Below are positions 58,614 to 64,000 of a stretch of 64,000 nt of DNA, in pieces; within the stretch, counting starts at the first letter, position 1; every line of letters starts with the position of its first letter. Below the pieces are notes generated by a model. That model saw nothing but the letters and a program-made list of their open reading frames with translations. It ran no database searches and was not told where the DNA came from. Location of the stretch: assembly GCA_963682175.1 (NCBI GenBank), contig OY821772.1, forward strand, positions 19,708,743 to 19,772,742, written 5' to 3'. Origin of the DNA: Triglochin maritima (taxonomy: Eukaryota > Streptophyta > Magnoliopsida > Alismatales > Juncaginaceae). The position numbers and the translations under genes are program-made.

Positions 58614-60105
58614 TGTTGGGAAATTAAAGTTCAAAACCGCAAGTGCACGACCGCATTAGCGATGGCAAGTACAGGTCGTGACCACGAGGAGTGAGTGTGG
58701 GTCATCATCGACATTCTCGAGTGGGGGAAGAAAATGAAGAGTGAGTGAGTGTATCTACACTAATTACGCTTATTACAATTTGTAAAATTAATGATCTCAT
58801 AGGAGGTGGAGAATGCGTGCAACAATGTAGATGTTGACACGTATGTACAACTTTGCTGATCTCATGACATGAATTAATATGGATATCTATAATGACCATT
58901 ATCCTAAGTGTGTTTTCACATGGATTAAGATTTATCACTGTCATTAAAACATACAAAATCATACTTAAGATAAGACTAAAGATAACCACATGCTCACATG
59001 TCAATCTTATCCCTTTATCCACTCTAATCTTATCCTCACCTCATTATTCCCCATAAAGTGGGCCCACTAACCAAAGCATGTGCTAAGCATCCATTAGGAT
59101 CATTAACAATTCAAACTCAAGAATGAGAAACTCATCAAAATGGCTATGAAAATCATTTGAAGCTCCAAGATAAAGATTAAAACACACATAAATCAAACAA
59201 CATTCACACTTCACATCATCTTCCACCCCCCAATGGGGATGGATTACTCACTAACCATATCATAATAAAAAAACAATACATGAACAAGTAAAGAAAACTA
59301 AATATAACCAAAGCAATGGAATAAAAATCACATCAAATGAAAGACAATAACATAAAGAACATGAAACTAAAACTTGATTAAGAAAGAAAGATTACAAAAT
59401 GGTGTTTCTCTTCTCCTCCACTACACTACTAAGCAAGAAATAAAACTCACTACTAAGCAAGAAATAAAACCTTCTCTAAGCAACAAATAAAACCTACTCT
59501 AATCGGGAAGAAGGAAGAAGAAGTAAAAAGTGGAAGGAGAAACATTGATTTTTATAGAAGAAAAAAAGGTGTAGATGAATATGGAAGAATTCCAATGGCT
59601 GTAAATTAGATCTGAATGTTGCGTTGACTCGACAGCCCGATCCGATGGAGAAATCAAGGGCCAACAGATCAATCGGATCCGCCATTGGTAGGTCATTTGT
59701 GTCTGATCGCCTCCAAATTTTGACAGCGGCTTTATTTAACATATTGAACACGTGGGGTGCACTTGGAGCTGTTGGTTCAAGCTTGTTTGATTTTAGTTCT
59801 TGATTTACTCCTCCGGTTCAGGAGATTATGGACTTTTGCAACCAACATATTTTTCCTTACACTTAGGTCCCTCCAGGTCTCTACCTAGGTCCTTCCTAAA
59901 TTGCAGATGGGTCCTTGTGTATGACAAACATGTCCAAGATACTTTAATTAGGTCATTTCCTTTTGCATTTTAGTCATTTCCTCTTCCTTTCTCTTCTTTA
60001 TTACCTAAAACCCGACACACATCAAACAAACACTCGAGTAACACAAAATTAAGGTAAAATAAAAGATATATAGCATGAACACAATGTATGATATGATACT
60101 AATCA
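58614..60105 (-). mobile_element. R-family LTR with adjoining 3' internal end
   Basis: Same layout as 29715-31273 (ACCGCAAGTGCACGACCGCAT near 58637, CTAATCA end). On the minus strand the bases just upstream of the LTR read AAAAGG-TAAGTGTGGGGTTATT once the neighbouring insertion is removed, a polypurine-like tract. It is therefore probably the 3' LTR of a truncated element, not a solo LTR. No TSD found. Confidence 0.75.
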
Positions 60106-60122
60106 AATAACCCCACACTTAC

Positions 60123-61576
60123 TGATTAGTAGCATATTATACATTTCATTCATGCTATATATCCTTTATTTCACCTCAATTTTGTGCTACTCGAGTGTTG
60201 ATTTGATGTGTTTCAGGGTTCCGACAATAAAGAAGAGAAAGGAAAAGAAAATGACCTAAACGCAAGAAAAATGGGCTGATTTGGAAGGTTCTGGACCTGT
60301 TTGTAATGCCAATGATTGGATTGTAACTCAGGAAAGACCCAAGTGAAAACCTGGAGGGACTTAAGTGTAAAGAAAAATATGTTAGTTGCAAAAGTCCAGA
60401 ATCTCCTGAACCTGAGGAGTAATTCGACAATTAAAACTAATTGGGCTTGAACCAACAGCTCTGGGCGTACCCCACGTGTTTATTATGTTAATCAAAGTTG
60501 TGGTTAAATTTTGAAGGCGATCAGAGAAAAATGATCTGCCTATGGCGGCTTAACATCCGCCATTGGAGGATCCAGTTAAGAGTTTGGCTCTCAACTTTTG
60601 GTTGTGGGTCGATTCATTGGGTAAGAGCATTCCAGGACCTCTAGATCTGATTTACAGCCGTCTGATTATGCCCAGATCTATTCAAACCCTCTAATCTTCT
60701 ATAAGTAGACTTGTAATGCCTCATCCCCCTCTTCTTCTTCCTTCTCCCCGTTAGAGTAGGTTTTAGTTTCCTGTTTTAGTGCTGTAAATAAGTGGGTTGG
60801 AGAGGAGCAAACTTTGTATTTTTATTTCTTAATCTAGTTTATTTCTTGTTCTTTATGTTGATGTTTTCCTTTGATGTAATTTCTTTTATGTTGCTATTTT
60901 ATTAATCTTATTTTTTCATTTTCATTATGGGTTTATGTTGTTTTTTATGCTTTCTTTAGTTTGCAGATGAGTAGAAAGTAATCTGAGGGGTGGAGAAGAA
61001 AGTGTTGTGATTATATTATGTATCAGTGTGATTAGTGGGCCTATTTTATGAGGAATGATAAGGTGAGGATAAGGATGGAGTGGAAGAAGGAAACATGACA
61101 TGTGGTAGCATGTGCTCTTGTTGGTCTCATCTTAATTAATGTCTTGTATGTTTTAATGATTGTGTAAATCTTATTTAATGTGGAGACATAGTGAGATTTG
61201 GTCTTTATGCATGAGTTTATTTAGCTTCATTTCAATTATTATCTTGTATATTTTAATGATAATGTTTTATCTTATTTCATGATGAGGCAAAGTTGGATTT
61301 GGTTTTATGGTTTTCATGAACTACATGTTGTGATGAGCACAAATGAACACACACACACATATTTTTGTATTTGTATTCATATTCTTTCTCTACCCCTGTT
61401 TTATTTTATCATTAGTTTTTATTTCACTCGCATCGTAGTTTAATTCAGCTCGCATTCCTCTCTCTTCTTTCCCTACTTGAGTATCGTGAATCCGACTCGG
61501 CTCTTTGTGGACCGACTCATGTTTGCCACCGCTTCAACGTTGTTGTGCACTTGTGGTATTATAACTGATTCAATCA
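60123..61576 (+). mobile_element. solo LTR, family R, opposite orientation
   Basis: Starts TGATTAGTAGC and ends GATTCAATCA. Perfect TSD CTTAC (60118-60122, 61577-61581). TATA region CTATAAGTAG near 60700, CA tract near 61351. It landed within the tract next to the LTR at 58614-60105, making a head-to-head pair. Confidence 0.9.
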
Positions 61577-61805
61577 CTTACCTTTTGCTAGTCCCGACCA
61601 AAACAAAGAAAGAGAAAATATGAAAGAATTGAAAAGCATACAGAAGAACAAGAAATCCTAACTCACTTTTGTAGGAATCACGGTTGCACTTAGCACGTGC
61701 AACAAGCTGTTAAAACTCCTTATTGCCAAAGAGGAGGAGTGGTGTCTCCTGTAGGTTTTCAGTGGATATACCTACAAAATCTAAACATTGATGGATTAGT
61801 CAACC
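61577..61805 (-). mobile_element. 3' internal remnant of an R-family element
   Basis: Continues the sequence interrupted at 60122 (CTTACCTTTTGCTAGTCCCG). Non-coding, with no domain to show whether R belongs to gypsy or copia. Its far end is unclear. Confidence 0.5.
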
Positions 61806-62520
61806 TAACAACACGATTTGATGGACCTACTTGTATGATCATTATGGTCCTTAATTAATCTAATCAATTTTTCATAATCTCTACTTAATATGCAGCGGAA
61901 TTGATAATTAAAAATAAGTAGTGAAAAGCAAGTAAACCACAAGAAGACTCAGCGATTTTTTTGAGGTTCAACACCCCACCCCGGTTCTACTTCCTCTCTT
62001 GCAAGCTCCGCTCGATCTCACAAGTTCCGCCTATGTCTTCACTATCCCCTACCCATTCCGGGCTAGGAGATAACACCTTTTAAAAAGCAAGCTCACGAAC
62101 ACCCTCATCGAGCTTGGTTTTTTCCTCTCACAACCCGCGAGAGATGCTTCGGGCTTTTACCAAAATCTTTACAAATTTGGTAAACAAAGGAACAAGAGTA
62201 TCAACACTTTAACTTTGAGCACACTTTGAGCAGGATAAGATTTGGGAACTAAAGTGTGGAAGTTAAGCTTTTTAGTGTGGGGAATGGGATTCTTGAGATG
62301 GGAGGATTCTCTCTAAAGTATGTGTGAGTTTGAAGTGAGAGTTTTTTTAAATATGGTGTGTGAACATATATTTACAAGCTCCTGACGTGTTATAGCCGAT
62401 GGGGAAGATTTGGTTGAGATTTGTGCAAGATACAAAAAACAAAAAACTAAGTTCATCATATCTGCCCTAAATCGGTTGATCGACACGGGATCAACGGTGG
62501 ACCGTTTCCATGAAAGGAGG
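61806..62520 (-). mobile_element. 3' part of a SIRE-like copia LTR, inverted
   Basis: On the minus strand it follows 45290-45920 (complements of TTGTGAGAGG, GAGCTTG, AAAAGGTGTT, GAAGACA, GCAAGAGAGG, TGTGGTTTGC). 62470-62505 carries decayed palindrome motifs (CGGTTGATCGACACGG, GGTGGACCG). It is cut at 62520 by the next R copy. Confidence 0.7.
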
Positions 62521-63381
62521 TGATTGAATCGTTTTAAATATCACAAGTGCACGACTCTGGTTTGTTCGAAGGCAAGTGGGAAAAGAGGGGAAGAAGTTAT
62601 GATTACACTAAACAAAACTACGAATGAGTAAACAATAAAACTAAACCCCATGGAGTGGAGGTGTGTAGGTATGTGTGTGAGTGAGTCTTCTTTTCAATTA
62701 AACACATATGTAGTTTGTGTGGCATACAAGTAGAAGCTAGTTTAGAATCTAAATATAGGATACACAACACTACATGGCAAACCATGAATGTGCATACCTC
62801 ACATAAAATTTAGGTTGATTTTAGATTGTCAAACATGCAATACATACCTAGTGTGACCATTAGAGCATCAATTAATCCTAATACAACCTAAATCATTCAT
62901 GTGAATGTGCACCAAATATGGATCCATAGATAACAAGTCATTTCCATCAAACCATTACAAGCAACAAGATAAAAACTAAAGCTAGCATGAGATAAGTACC
63001 TAGTGTGGATATTATCTCATCTAAGACAAGTTTAAGTATGCTACGAGTATATATCTACATTAAGCACAAGAAATGACACAAATAAAATAACCCATCACTA
63101 TCACATAATCTACATCACCTCTAGTCATTAAGCTAACTAATTACGCTAAGATTTAAGGAAACAAAAACATGCAAGACTAAAAGAAACAATATCTAACTAA
63201 AACAATGTAGACTATAATCTACATTACAATGTGGCATCCTCTCCACCTTGAGTTTTTCTTCAAGACTTACTCCAAGTAGAGAGAATGACCACCAAGCAAT
63301 GAGTAGATTACAAAGGAGGAAGCAGAGTTCTATTTATAGGCATGAAAAAATGAAATTAGGGAAAATCCCCCAATGTGGGAC
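62521..63381 (-). mobile_element. R-family LTR, truncated
   Basis: Starts TGATTGAATCG and follows 12948-13925 closely (TAGTTTGTGT, CATACAAGTAGAAGCTAG, CATTAGAGCATCAATTAATC), but lacks the stretch after the first 20 bases of the conserved block. It ends where the next R copy begins; whether the rest lies beyond the window cannot be seen. Confidence 0.75.
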
Positions 63382-64000
63382 TGATTGGCATCATTTCATG
63401 CATATCTTTGTGTCTTATATCCATTATATTTCACCCTAAACAATGCTATATAATGAGTTTTATGTTTAGTTTTCAGGAATAAGTAGGTTTGAGAAGGAGA
63501 GACTATAAATAGCAAGGAAACATATTGAAATGTGAGACCTAGGGACTAAGATGAAAGGGAGAAGGACCCGAACGTAAGGCCGAAGGACCTAAGAGCAAAA
63601 CAGAAAACTCCTCACCATCATGGGGAGTATTGTGACAATTCGATTCGGGTCGGAGCTCCAACAAATGAAGTAGATGCATCCAAGACCACCAAAGATATCC
63701 AGAAAAGCCCACAACAAATTCCAGACCAATCCAGAACCAATAGACCACCAATTGGCGGTCTGTTTAGCTCCGGATCCATTAATCTTTGGCGGGCATGTGT
63801 ATTAGAGTGTGTTTATTCTATTTCTGGTATTTGTTTAGTCCCACATCGGGGGATTGTCCCGGATTACCTTTTTCTATGGCTATAAATAGAACTCTTCACC
63901 TTCCATTGTAATTACCCATTGTTTGGTGGCATTCTCTCTACTTGGAGTAAGCCTTGAAGCAAAACTCAAGGTGAAGAAGAGTGCTACCTTCAATGTGAGT
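63382..64000 (+). mobile_element. R-family LTR, 5' part (runs off the window)
   Basis: Begins TGATTGGCATCATTTCATG. It has AGTCCCACATCGGGGGATTG, then TATA box CTATAAATAGAAC near 63880, then the leader ending ACCTTCAATGTGAGT at the last base, which would be a splice donor if transcribed. Confidence 0.8.

Overview
This window is a repeat-dominated stretch of a flowering-plant nuclear genome. The evidence is structural: several LTR retrotransposons with initiator-tRNA-Met primer sites, a Ty3/gypsy chromovirus with a plant-type polyprotein, Ty1/copia elements of at least three kinds, Mutator-, hAT- and CACTA-like DNA transposon remains, GT-AG introns, and a broken copy of a plant type-2 methionine aminopeptidase gene. 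There are no rRNA or tRNA genes and no CRISPR or prokaryotic gene organisation. The species cannot be named from the sequence.

Layout. 0-4.2 kb: minus-strand exons of a transposon-associated Ulp1 (C48) protease, a short solo LTR inside it, CACTA-like subterminal repeats and an old LTR remnant. 4.3-10.4 kb: methionine aminopeptidase 2 (MAP2) exons on the minus strand, split by a complete but dead 4.95-kb copia element (TSD TGATT). 10.4-16.8 kb: a possible gypsy LTR and a decayed SIRE-like copia LTR plus gag, split by a solo LTR. 16.8-31.75 kb: an inverted copy ('copy C') of the gene-like region at 38.5-41.3 kb, broken by four nested insertions: a young 8.95-kb Tekay-like gypsy element with an intact 1472-codon gag-pol, a hAT-type MITE, a Mutator-like element and a solo LTR. 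31.75-37 kb: old LTR pieces, a second gypsy LTR of the same family, an AT-rich stretch, a G-rich island and CACTA-like repeats. 37.0-42.6 kb: an unrecognised multi-exon gene (A) and a tandem, probably broken paralogue (B). 42.6-58.6 kb: a Mutator-like fragment with a PB1-like region, split by a 14.6-kb copia element whose left LTR carries a gag-only SIRE-like copia element. 58.6-64 kb: more copies of the 1.5-kb LTR family (called R here), two of them head to head.

Two things look new to me. First, three unrelated LTR families (one gypsy, two copia) carry arrays of the perfect 10-bp palindrome CGGTCGACCG and its half sites. The motif changes in copy number between the two LTRs of a single element. 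Second, genes A and B are built from two alternating exon modules, all with phase-0 introns; I do not recognise the family. Paralogous empty sites inside the window support several of the insertion boundaries directly.

All coordinates come from reading by eye. LTR and TSD ends are usually good to a few bases; ends of decayed fragments are approximate.
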